A DNA stretch of 21,506 nucleotides from an uncultured beta proteobacterium (GCA_903920405.1 CAIXMC010000008.1:1-21506); one strand, 5' to 3'; shown: positions 1 through 5,648, numbered from the stretch's first letter. A program made the numbers and translations. Notes: generated by a model from the sequence alone, not told the origin.

Positions 1-7
1 AACTGAA

Positions 8-265
8 TCAGTGTGATACGCGAAGTACCGCAATCAATATGCCAACAGCTACCGTAATGAATGCACCGAGCTTGATGGTTAGTCTCTGTTCCATCGACAA
101 CATATCGCGGCGCAATAACTCCATTTCGTTTCGCAAATCCCGAACATCCCCCTTGGTCGCTAAATCAGACGCACTTGACGCAAAGGCATCTGCCTGTTTG
201 TCAGGAACGCCAGCAGCTTTTAGGGTATCTGAAAATTTGAGGGTGTCGAATGCAATGGTCGTCAT
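8..265 (-). CDS. DUF1640-like coiled-coil protein with C-terminal membrane anchor
   Basis: This 85-residue protein begins MTTIAFDTLKFSDTLKAAGV, a start shared by small bacterial proteins of the DUF1640 (CCDC90-like) family. Residues 25-62 are charged and heptad-like (ATKGDVRDLRNEMELLRRD), consistent with a coiled coil. Residues about 65-82 (LGAFITVAVGILIAVL) form one membrane segment, followed by a very short tail. The ATG at 265 is the only sensible start, although no strong ribosome binding site precedes it. The cellular role of the family is not established. In accessory regions such genes often stand alone or near toxin-antitoxin genes, as here. The family call rests on the N-terminal signature and overall architecture and is fairly but not fully certain. 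Confidence 0.65.
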   Translation of the reverse strand: MTTIAFDTLKFSDTLKAAGVPDKQADAFASSASDLATKGDVRDLRNEMELLRRDMLSMEQRLTIKLGAFITVAVGILIAVLRVSH

Positions 266-284
266 GGTATAAGTTTACGCTTGC

Positions 285-320
285 GGAATTACGGGGACAG
301 TATAGGGAACTATCCCCGCT
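285..320. repeat. Short hairpin repeat of the GGGGACAGTATA type, copy 1
   Basis: A GGAATTACGGGGACAGTATA block is followed by GGGAACTATCCCCG. CGGGGA (292-297) pairs with TCCCCG (313-318), and after one mismatch AGT pairs with ACT. Related hairpins lie near 1106-1140 and 1275-1302, and loose matches at 1387-1396 and 21036-21060. They resemble the REP-like palindromes scattered through Burkholderiales genomes. Confidence 0.5.
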
Positions 321-332
321 GGTGTGCAGACC

Positions 333-767
333 TCATGGACGTTTCTCTTGCAAAAAGGAAGCGGGGGTCAGGATGGGGATACCACGCCACGGGTTTAAAA
401 CAAGCAGGTCAGCATCACTGGATATCAACGCGAGCGCTTGGCAACTCAAGGCCAATGCCAGAAATTTGGCGTCCTTTGTGTCCCGACAAGTGTTGTTGGC
501 GGCAGTCTCACTGGACAGATCAACCTGCCACACATGCGATCGCTCTGATACCAATCTCAGAAACTCAAGCCGCTTTTGTAATGAGATATACCGATCAAAC
601 TTCGACCTGTACAAGACCTCGCGAAGTTCATCCAGCGTGACAGGACTCACGCATACATCACAAGTATTGACAGCATTCAAAAATGCCAGTCGTGGTACCG
701 ACTGGGGACGCAATATCGCTCCAATGAGGGTGCTGGTGTCAATGACAATTTTTGGCCGCAGGCTTAC
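333..767 (-). CDS. PIN-domain toxin (COG1569-type), start codon apparently lost
   Basis: The reading frame encodes a PIN-family ribonuclease, the expected toxin of a Phd/PIN pair. The catalytic acids are visible: Asp in IVIDTSTLIG at the N-terminus, Glu in LDELREVL, two Asp in CRDTKDAKFLAL and Asp in SSDADLL. The homologous sequence reads from codon 767 (VSLRPKIVIDTS), but that codon is GTA, not GTG. It overlaps the antitoxin stop codon TAA at 764-766. If the stop were TGA, the overlap would give a GTG start in the usual coupled arrangement. No ATG, GTG or TTG lies between the last in-frame stop and the TTG at 711-713, and starting there would remove the first catalytic Asp. A CTG at 759-761 could serve as a weak start. 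The rest of the frame is intact, so the toxin is either silenced or poorly initiated. Confidence 0.7.
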   Translation of the reverse strand, partial: VSLRPKIVIDTSTLIGAILRPQSVPRLAFLNAVNTCDVCVSPVTLDELREVLYRSKFDRYISLQKRLEFLRLVSERSHVWQVDLSSETAANNTCRDTKDAKFLALALSCQALALISSDADLLVLNPWRGIPILTPASFLQEKRP

Positions 768-1048
768 TGCGACTCTTTCACCATACGCACCACATCTTCA
801 TCGGTTAATTCGCTTGCGGCAGGCGTCAGTTCGGCATCGGCCTTGGCAAAATAAGATTGAAACGCCTCAATGGCCGTATTCGACTTGCGCCTTGCGGATT
901 GCCATACTTGCAAATCCTGCAAATCTTGCACTGACACCATGAAAGCAGCGGTGCGACCGTGCCGTGTGATGGTCACTGGCTCGCGCTGAACGGTATCGAG
1001 CAACTGTCCAAAACGATTTTGCGCTTCCACAGAAGTGACGGTAATCAT
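764..1048 (-). CDS. Phd/YefM-family antitoxin
   Basis: This 94-residue protein has the classic Phd/YefM N-terminal DNA-binding fold: MITVTSVEAQNRFGQLLDTV, then EPVTITRHGRTAAFMVS. The C-terminal half is charged and would wrap the toxin (LTDEDVVRMVKESQ). Antitoxins of this family neutralise PIN or RelE toxins and repress their own promoter. The ATG at 1048 is preceded by AGGA (1057-1060) at 8-nt spacing, a good ribosome binding site. Upstream lie a TATACT -10 box and a CTGTACAG palindrome. The PIN-toxin frame follows directly, sharing bases with the antitoxin stop codon. The gene itself is intact, so the antitoxin is probably made whatever the state of the toxin. Confidence 0.85.
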   Translation of the reverse strand: MITVTSVEAQNRFGQLLDTVQREPVTITRHGRTAAFMVSVQDLQDLQVWQSARRKSNTAIEAFQSYFAKADAELTPAASELTDEDVVRMVKESQ

Positions 1049-1075
1049 GGCAATTGTCCTTTATAACTGGCTAAC

Positions 1076-1087
1076 CTGTACAGTATA
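1076..1087 (-). promoter_or_regulatory. Putative promoter -10 box and operator of the toxin-antitoxin pair
   Basis: On the minus strand TATACT (1082-1087) runs into the perfect 8-bp palindrome CTGTACAG (1076-1083), about 28 nt upstream of the antitoxin ATG. A palindrome overlapping the -10 box fits autorepression by a Phd-type antitoxin. No good -35 box is visible, so the promoter is inferred. Confidence 0.4.
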
Positions 1088-1105
1088 GCCAGAAGGCATC
1101 CTCGG

Positions 1106-1140
1106 GAATTCCGGAGGACAGTATATGAAACTGTTCTTCC
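1106..1140. repeat. Short hairpin repeat of the GGGGACAGTATA type, copy 2
   Basis: GGAATTCCGGAGGACAGT (from 1106) is followed by ATATGAA and ACTGTTCTTCC. GGACAGT pairs with ACTGTTC and the outer part pairs with G-T wobbles or one bulge. The same GGAATT lead-in and GGACAGTATA core occur in the copy near 285. Confidence 0.5.
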
Positions 1141-1142
1141 TT

Positions 1143-1235
1143 TTCAATAGACTTTATTGGAAACCTGTCAACGATTTCTGAAAAATCAACAAGTTAGAAA
1201 AATCCAAGAATAGGTTTCCAATAAAGTCTATTGAA
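1143..1235. repeat. 24-bp perfect inverted repeat with 45-nt spacer
   Basis: The arms at 1143-1166 (core CAATAGACTTTATTGGAAAC) and 1212-1235 are exact reverse complements over 24 bp. The spacer holds no gene. The arrangement resembles a small non-autonomous element or two end copies of a vanished insertion. Neither arm recurs elsewhere in the window. Confidence 0.75.
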
Positions 1236-1274
1236 TGAGGTCAGATTGGCATAAAAATGTGTTATTCCGCGATG

Positions 1275-1302
1275 GCGTGGACAGTACATCGAACTATTCC
1301 GC
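1275..1302. repeat. Short hairpin repeat of the GGGGACAGTATA type, copy 3
   Basis: GCGTGGACAGTACATC followed by GAACTATTCCGC folds as an imperfect hairpin (GCG with CGC at the base, AGT with ACT at the tip). It is a diverged relative of the hairpins near 285 and 1106. Confidence 0.4.
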
Positions 1303-1407
1303 TTTTCGTGGTCGGAGGGTTCGCGTCAATAAGAAATTCATGTGGTCAACAAACGCATCTCCTTCAAGTAACCTGTCAATTACATACACTGTCCCCGAAA
1401 CTCGACT

Positions 1408-1572
1408 TTAGGATATGGTCAATAATAAGTTCCGCATTTTGCTCGTCAGATTTTGGCGCACTGCGTCGTTACAAATCGCTGATGTGGCTGAGCCACACCG
1501 CACGATTTTCGCCTAGCATTGCGTCTTTAACTCTGACGGCCAAATGCGGAACTTATTGTTGACCATATCCTT
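1408..1572. repeat. ~165-bp palindromic intergenic element, copy 1
   Basis: The left end TTAGGATATGGTCAATAATA at 1408 mirrors the right end, which closes at about 1572 with ...GTTGACCATATCCTTA. About 30 bp of terminal arm pair with one mismatch. The core holds the motif CGTCGTTACAAATCGCT and an inner hairpin AAATCGC...GCGATTT. It is joined directly to copy 2, the two sharing the CCTTAGG junction. No credible gene lies within it. Confidence 0.85.
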
Positions 1573-1735
1573 AGGATGTGGTCAGTAATAAGTTCCCCAT
1601 TTGGCTCGTCAGATTTGGGCGCACTGCGTCGTTACAAATCGCTTATTTGGCATGGCCACACCGCGCGATTTGCGCCTAGCATTGCATCCCAACTCTGACG
1701 GCCAAATGGGGAACTTATTACTGACCACATCCTAA
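1571..1735. repeat. ~165-bp palindromic intergenic element, copy 2
   Basis: The terminal arms at 1571-1605 and 1701-1735 are perfect 35-bp reverse complements (outer end TTAGGATGTGGTCAGTAATA). Inside, pairing continues imperfectly (CGTCAGA on both sides, AAATCGC with GCGATTT), so the whole element could fold as one long hairpin. The right half is nearly identical to copy 6 near thiE. The terminal CTAA gives the TAG stop codon of the membrane-protein gene on the minus strand. Confidence 0.9.
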
Positions 1736-2319
1736 CGTAATCCAAAACGCCACGCACGTTGCAATCCAAAAAATTGCAACACCATCCATAACCAGGGGTC
1801 CAAAACAGCATCCCACACATTGCCACTAGGCAGGCGTGTGATGACAAACAAGACTAAAACGACTGACAGCAAAGCGCAGGTACTTCGATCCATCTTCTGA
1901 GTAAGCCACAACAGCATCACAAGAGCACACACCATTGCCAATGCCATTGGATGAAATCCCCAGGCGTAAATCGACACAGGCCACCACACCAGCATGTCGG
2001 CCAACAACACCCATCCCAAAACAATGCCCGCACCCCATGCCCAAGCCCAAGCCGAAACTTGCCCCACCCGTTTGTGAAGTGGCTGTACCCCATACATCAA
2101 ACACACTGCCAAACTCATCAAACTTGGGCTTTGAAATGCCAGCCCTAACCAGTAAGCCGGCGACAACGGCCCGGGTAACAATGTCCACACAACGACAATC
2201 AAGGCTGCTGACCAGCGAAAGCCGGTTTTTGACCGGTCAAAAAGCCACAGCGCAGCAGCACCCAACACCAACGCCCAACTGATGTGCATAGCCCATCGCA
2301 TCACTGCCGTGGCTGGCAA
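1732..2319 (-). CDS. Unidentified multi-spanning membrane protein
   Basis: I do not recognise this 195-residue protein. It is Trp- and Leu-rich with about six hydrophobic segments, for example ISWALVLGAAALWLF, WSAALIVVVWTLLPG, GAGIVLGWVLLADMLVWW, MALAMVCALVMLLWL and LLSVVLVLFVITRL, so an inner-membrane protein is likely. The start is uncertain. A TTG at 2319 or ATG at 2299-2301 is possible, but the frame stays open upstream through protein-like sequence (FFTPPWTDVPW) without any ATG or GTG before an in-frame TAA. The gene may therefore be 5'-truncated or frameshifted; a T8 and a C6 run lie in that upstream stretch. Its TAG stop is contributed by the end of palindromic element copy 2. Confidence 0.5.
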   Translation of the reverse strand: MPATAVMRWAMHISWALVLGAAALWLFDRSKTGFRWSAALIVVVWTLLPGPLSPAYWLGLAFQSPSLMSLAVCLMYGVQPLHKRVGQVSAWAWAWGAGIVLGWVLLADMLVWWPVSIYAWGFHPMALAMVCALVMLLWLTQKMDRSTCALLSVVLVLFVITRLPSGNVWDAVLDPWLWMVLQFFGLQRAWRFGLR

Positions 2320-2456
2320 CCAAGGAACATCTGTCCAGGGGGGCGTAAAAAAAACTGCTGAATAAATAGCTGTTAAGGCTTATTTGATAAGTCTTTATGT
2401 GGGTTGGGATGCGTCATGCCACTATTGAAAAATAATATTTCCTATGGGGCGACAGG

Positions 2457-3002
2457 TCATGGATATTTAAGTTGAGACAGTGCCGCAAAAGGATGGGGTG
2501 CATCGTGCGTCGATTCGAACGCCAAATCCGCCACTGTCATTTTTATATCCACCGGACAAATGTCGTGCCGTGGTATCAAGGGCATGTCCATCAATATTTC
2601 ATCTTCAATCAGGGCCAGTAAATCGAAGGCAGGACTCAATACCAGTACATCTTCTTCGGATGACCCATCTTCGTGTTCGGCTTTGGTTTCGTTGCCTACA
2701 AAACGAAAATCACGGTCAATTTGCACATTTACATCCACGTTTTCAAGGCAGCGCTGACAAGCCAAGGGTAACGTGGTTGCCACCGTCACATGCAGCCAGA
2801 TTGACTGATGCCCTGTCAAGTTGTGACGTGTCTGCGCATGCACTAACCACTTGAGTACATTTTCAGACCCAAGCCCTCGTGTCTCTTGCATGATACGCTC
2901 ATAGTTCAATAGCACATCATCACCGGACAACTGCAAAGACAATTGGGCTGCGTGCTTGATGTCAATTTTGGGGGGAGACTTATGCGACATAAAAGCCATC
3001 AC
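2457..3002 (-). CDS. yceD: YceD family protein (DUF177)
   Basis: The protein (up to 181 residues) matches the YceD/DUF177 family, which is linked to 23S rRNA accumulation and is usually encoded just before rpmF (ribosomal protein L32). The family signature Cys-x-x-Cys is visible in LPLACQRCLENVDV, followed by an acidic stretch (EHEDGSSEEDVLVLSPAFDL), LIEDEILMDMPLIPRHD and an FAALSQLK end. Starts are possible at GTG 3002, ATG 2999 or ATG 2990; MSHKSPPKIDIKHAAQ from 2990 is closest to a typical family start. The first bases overlap the stop of the upstream small gene (GTGA). No rpmF lies downstream: the next 135 bases are non-coding, so the usual ribosomal and fatty-acid gene neighbourhood is broken here. 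Confidence 0.85.
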   Translation of the reverse strand: MMAFMSHKSPPKIDIKHAAQLSLQLSGDDVLLNYERIMQETRGLGSENVLKWLVHAQTRHNLTGHQSIWLHVTVATTLPLACQRCLENVDVNVQIDRDFRFVGNETKAEHEDGSSEEDVLVLSPAFDLLALIEDEILMDMPLIPRHDICPVDIKMTVADLAFESTHDAPHPFAALSQLKYP

Positions 3003-3241
3003 GAAAAACAGATTTTGAACTTGCCAAAACCGGCAAGAAGTGTCTGAACCTGGTGAACCAAGTGAACTAAAGCAGCCCTAGTCCAAAATTTGAAATCTCG
3101 CCAGTGACGCCACTGCATGAGAAATTCAGCAATGGATTGGCGACTGCGCGTAGCTTCATTTTTGAGACTGGCGGCAACCTTGGCGGGAAATTTGATGGTT
3201 TGGGTGGACTGCGAACCCAGGGCTGAAATATTGGTTTTCAT
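2999..3241 (-). CDS. Small ribbon-helix-helix-like protein, C-terminus atypical
   Basis: This 80-residue frame has a perfect Shine-Dalgarno AAGGAG 7 nt before its ATG and a consensus TATAAT just upstream, so it is probably expressed. Residues 12-43 (TQTIKFPAKVAASLKNEATR then SRQSIAEFLMQW) look like a ribbon-helix-helix beta strand and helix of the kind seen in CopG-type antitoxins. After residue 43 the sequence becomes Trp/His/Phe-rich (RHWRDFKFWTRAALVHLVHQ) and does not look like a normal continuation, which suggests a frameshift or fusion to non-coding DNA. No partner toxin is visible. Its stop overlaps the first possible yceD start, so it may now act mainly as the leader that brings transcription to yceD. 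Confidence 0.5.
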   Translation of the reverse strand: MKTNISALGSQSTQTIKFPAKVAASLKNEATRSRQSIAEFLMQWRHWRDFKFWTRAALVHLVHQVQTLLAGFGKFKICFS

Positions 3242-3260
3242 GGTGCTTCTCCTTGTTCGG

Positions 3261-3266
3261 ATTATA
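3261..3266 (-). promoter_or_regulatory. Consensus -10 box upstream of the RHH-like gene and yceD
   Basis: TATAAT on the minus strand lies 19 nt before the ATG at 3241 and is followed by AAGGAG. A -35 box is not clear; TTACCC at 15-nt spacing is a weak candidate that lies in the edge of a partial palindromic element (3285 on). Confidence 0.5.
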
Positions 3267-3284
3267 GAAAGCGTGTATTTTGGG

Positions 3285-3346
3285 TAAGGATACGGTCAAC
3301 AATAAGTTTTGGTATTTGGCCGTCAGAGTCGAGATTCAATGCTGGG
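3285..3346. repeat. Half copy of the ~165-bp palindromic element, copy 3
   Basis: TAAGGATACGGTCAACAATA, then AGTTTT..TATTTGGCCGTCAGAG and CAATGCTGGGATGC, follow the reverse complement of the right half of copies 2 and 6. The other half is missing; the sequence stops matching just before the hairpin at 3356. Confidence 0.65.
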
Positions 3347-3355
3347 ATGCTATCG

Positions 3356-3403
3356 GACTTGTTTGCTAATCTATTTATAAATCAATAGATTAGCAAACAA
3401 GTC
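3356..3403. repeat. 20-bp perfect stem-loop
   Basis: GACTTGTTTGCTAATCTATT (3356-3375) pairs perfectly with 3384-3403 around the 8-nt loop TATAAATC. No T-run follows on either strand, so it is not a typical terminator. It sits exactly where the half copy 3 breaks off. Confidence 0.8.
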
Positions 3404-3410
3404 TTCCAGT

Positions 3411-3620
3411 GTAACCATTTAGACCCCGCATCGTAGATGTATTGATTTGCTGAGGCGGTCTAAACGTAACCGTTTAGACCCCGCCACCGTCATTCCCGCG
3501 AAGGCGGGAATCCAGACTGACTTTTTGTATCCATGAAGACCAAAATACACTGGATTCCCGCCTTCGCGGGAATGACGACATCTGGGCCAGGGGTTTAAAC
3601 GGTTACGTCTAAACGGTTAC
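3411..3620. repeat. Nested inverted-repeat cassette
   Basis: Outer motif GTAACCGTTTAGACC occurs at 3466-3480, with a variant at 3411-3425, and its inverse GTCTAAACGGTTAC at 3607-3620, with a variant at 3592-3606. Inside are two perfect 28-bp inverted arms (3488-3515 and 3550-3577) that each contain the small palindrome ATTCCCGCGAAGGCGGGAAT, a repeat common in proteobacteria. The 34-nt centre holds no gene. GGTCTAAAC (3457-3465) also pairs with GTTTAGACC (3472-3480). The cassette looks like one repeat family inserted inside another. Confidence 0.75.
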
Positions 3621-3698
3621 AACTTGACAGGCCGACTAAACTAATGGCGGCAAGATTTGCAAATAAACTGGTAAAGCATAAATATTATTCATTATTCA

Positions 3699-3896
3699 TC
3701 AAGGGTCACTTAAAACTTTTAAAAATCTAGCAATGATATTCAAAAATAATCCACAAGCCATCAAAACAATTAAAAACAGCGATAAAAACAAAATAAGAAA
3801 AAATACAATAAAAACAACAGAACACACCATCAAAAAACTGAATAACAAAACAGACAAATGCAAAACAAATCTAAATGGGCGAAGAAGCAAGTTCAT
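3699..3896 (-). CDS. Small, extremely hydrophobic membrane protein (65 residues)
   Basis: This A+T-rich frame encodes MNLLLRPFRFVLHLSVLLFS followed by almost unbroken Phe, Leu, Ile and Val to residue 50 and a short polar end (ARFLKVLSDP). Two membrane segments are likely. The ATG at 3896 is preceded by AAAGGAATAAA, a good ribosome binding site at 5-nt spacing. The base composition is far lower in G+C than the rest of the window, which suggests recent acquisition or loose constraint. The family is not recognised. It could be a toxic small membrane peptide, a stand-alone small protein or a chance frame in A-rich DNA; the ribosome binding site argues for a real gene, with moderate confidence. 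Confidence 0.45.
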   Translation of the reverse strand: MNLLLRPFRFVLHLSVLLFSFLMVCSVVFIVFFLILFLSLFLIVLMACGLFLNIIARFLKVLSDP

Positions 3897-3957
3897 TTTA
3901 TTCCTTTTTTCATACAGGTTTCAGATCGTCTCTGAATCTCTTGCTGACTGATGATTC

Positions 3958-4156
3958 GGATATGGGTATCCAGTGGTGAACGGTGGGCAGTATTTGATTG
4001 ACGTGCGTTACTTTTCCGCTTTTGGCTCGTCAGATTTGGGCGCACTGCGTCGTTACAAATCGCTGATGTGGCTGGGCCACACTGCTCGATTTGCGCCTAA
4101 CATTGCATCTTTAACTCTGCGGCCAAATGCACAACTTATTATTGACCCTATCCTAA
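3958..4156. repeat. ~165-bp palindromic element with decayed left arm, copy 4
   Basis: From 4021 the sequence reads TTTGGCTCGTCAGATTTGGG, CGTCGTTACAAATCGCT and GGCCAAATGC, and ends AACTTATTATTGACCCTATC CTAA at 4156. The left arm is degenerate; a GGATATGG at 3958 may be its remnant. The right end lies 26 bases before the pepP ATG. Confidence 0.7.
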
Positions 4157-4182
4157 GTCCTCCCCCATAACTATTGCCACAG

Positions 4183-5577
4183 ATGCACCCAACCCACACC
4201 ACGCTATATGCAAAACGTCGCTCCGATTTAGCCCGCCAGATGGGCACAGGTGCGGTGGCCATTGTGCCCACAGCGCATGAGCAAACTCGTAATCGTGACA
4301 ACGACTTTTTGTTTCGCCACGACAGTTATTTTTATTACCTGTGCGGTTTTACAGAGCCCAACGCCTGGTTAATAATTTCTGGCGATGGTTACACCACCTT
4401 GTTTTGCCAGCCCAAAGACCATGATCGTGAAATTTGGGATGGTGTGCGCATGGGGCTGCAAGCTGCACCTCAAACTCTGGACGTGGATGCGGCGTTTTCC
4501 ATCACAGAGCTAGATGCACGTCTGCCCGGTCTGCTAGATGGTTGCGCGTCCGTTTGGTATCCGTTTGCCACTCACAAAGGGCTGGAAACCCGCATTGACG
4601 GCTGGCTAGGCCATCTGCGTTCAAAGGCACGCCTGGGTGCATTGTGCCCCAGGTTGTTGAATGACCTTTGTGGTGTGCTCGATGACATGCGCTTAATTAA
4701 AGATGCTCACGAGCTGGCCATCATGCGCCATGCAGCTCATATCAGCGCTTGTGCCCACATTCGCGCCATGCAGTGGTGTGCCATGAGGGTTCGTGCAGGG
4801 CTGGATGTGCGTGAATATCACCTTGATGCCGAGCTACTGCACGAGTTTCGTTTGAACGGCTCTCAGTATCCTGCTTATGGGTCAGTGGTGGCTGCCGGTG
4901 CCAATGCCTGCGTGCTGCATTACCGAGCGGGTGATGGTTGCGTGCAAAGCGGTGAACTGGTACTGATCGACGCTGCCTGCGAGCTTGACGGCTATGCCAG
5001 CGACATCACCCGTACTTTTCCGGCCAACGGTATTTTTACGGGCCCGCAGCAAAGTTTGTATGAACTGGTTTTGGCCTCACAAGAGGCAGCCATTGCAACT
5101 ATTGGTGTCGGTGTGCGTTTGTCTGACCTTCATGATGCCAGCGTTCAAGTGCTCTCCCAAGGGATGCTCGATCTGGGTCTGCTGGATAAAAATAAAGTGG
5201 GCACTGTGAGCGATGTGATTGAAAAACGTAACTATTTTCAGTTTTATATGCACAAAACAAGCCATTGGCTTGGCATGGATGTGCATGACTGTGGCGCCTA
5301 CTTTGAGCCGTCAGAGGTCCATCAGGTCAGCACCCGTGTTGATCCGCTCACCGGTGACACCCTCCGCGAGCGTCCATCGCGCATTTTGCGTGCCGGCATG
5401 ACACTGACCATTGAACCTGGCATTTACGTTCGCCCTGCCCCAAATGTGCCCGAAGTGTTTCACAACATTGGTATTCGCATTGAAGACGATGCCATCGTGA
5501 CCGAGTCGGGCTGCGAACTCATCACCCGCGATGTGCCTGTGGGTGTAGAAGACATCGAAGCGTTGATGCGGGCATGA
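4183..5577 (+). CDS. pepP: Xaa-Pro aminopeptidase (aminopeptidase P)
   Basis: This 464-residue protein is a cytoplasmic metallopeptidase that removes the N-terminal residue from peptides with proline in second position. The N-terminal domain shows RNRDNDFLFRHDSYFYYLCG FTEPNAWL, characteristic of the PepP group. The pita-bread catalytic domain has all expected metal ligands: Asp263 (VLIDAACELDGY), Asp274 (ASDITRTFPANG), His in KTSHWLGMDVHDCG, Glu in MTLTIEPGIYV and Glu in GIRIEDDAIVTESG. Length is normal. ATG 4183 is preferred over TTG 4174, since MHPTHTTLYAKRRSDLARQM fits family starts; no strong ribosome binding site is present. It stands alone, with a palindromic element immediately upstream and convergent hemL downstream. 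Confidence 0.95.
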   Translation: MHPTHTTLYAKRRSDLARQMGTGAVAIVPTAHEQTRNRDNDFLFRHDSYFYYLCGFTEPNAWLIISGDGYTTLFCQPKDHDREIWDGVRMGLQAAPQTLDVDAAFSITELDARLPGLLDGCASVWYPFATHKGLETRIDGWLGHLRSKARLGALCPRLLNDLCGVLDDMRLIKDAHELAIMRHAAHISACAHIRAMQWCAMRVRAGLDVREYHLDAELLHEFRLNGSQYPAYGSVVAAGANACVLHYRAGDGCVQSGELVLIDAACELDGYASDITRTFPANGIFTGPQQSLYELVLASQEAAIATIGVGVRLSDLHDASVQVLSQGMLDLGLLDKNKVGTVSDVIEKRNYFQFYMHKTSHWLGMDVHDCGAYFEPSEVHQVSTRVDPLTGDTLRERPSRILRAGMTLTIEPGIYVRPAPNVPEVFHNIGIRIEDDAIVTESGCELITRDVPVGVEDIEALMRA

Positions 5578-5648
5578 GTTTTCTTGTATAAGAAATAGGC
5601 CTCCAGCGCTTACCCATCATGCGATGACAGCTACTATTTTGATAGTAT
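5576..5648. repeat. ~70-bp Comamonadaceae-type intergenic repeat between pepP and hemL
   Basis: GAGTTTTCTTGTATAAGAAA, TAGGCCTCCAGCGCTTACCC and GACAGCTACTATTTTGATAG follow a pattern widespread between genes in Comamonadaceae. It fills the gap between two convergent genes. TACTAT (5632-5637) pairs with ATAGTA (5642-5647), and the hairpin spans the hemL stop codon; it may work as a shared terminator. A second copy lies near 17529-17598. Confidence 0.6.

Noticed and set aside
250..942. Long plus-strand frame of 230 codons across the toxin-antitoxin region
   Set aside because: It lies antisense to the PIN and Phd genes, which have clear family motifs. Its translation has no recognisable domain.
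1257..1562. Plus-strand frame of 101 codons over palindromic element copy 1
   Set aside because: It is formed mostly by the repeat and similar short frames appear in other copies (for example near 3973-4170) for the same reason.
1935..2282. Pro/Thr-rich plus-strand frames opposite the membrane-protein gene
   Set aside because: They are the antisense shadow of a Trp/Gly-rich hydrophobic protein and have no ribosome binding site.
3411..3620. CRISPR-like array
   Set aside because: The repeats are inverted and nested, not regularly spaced direct repeats, and no cas gene is present.
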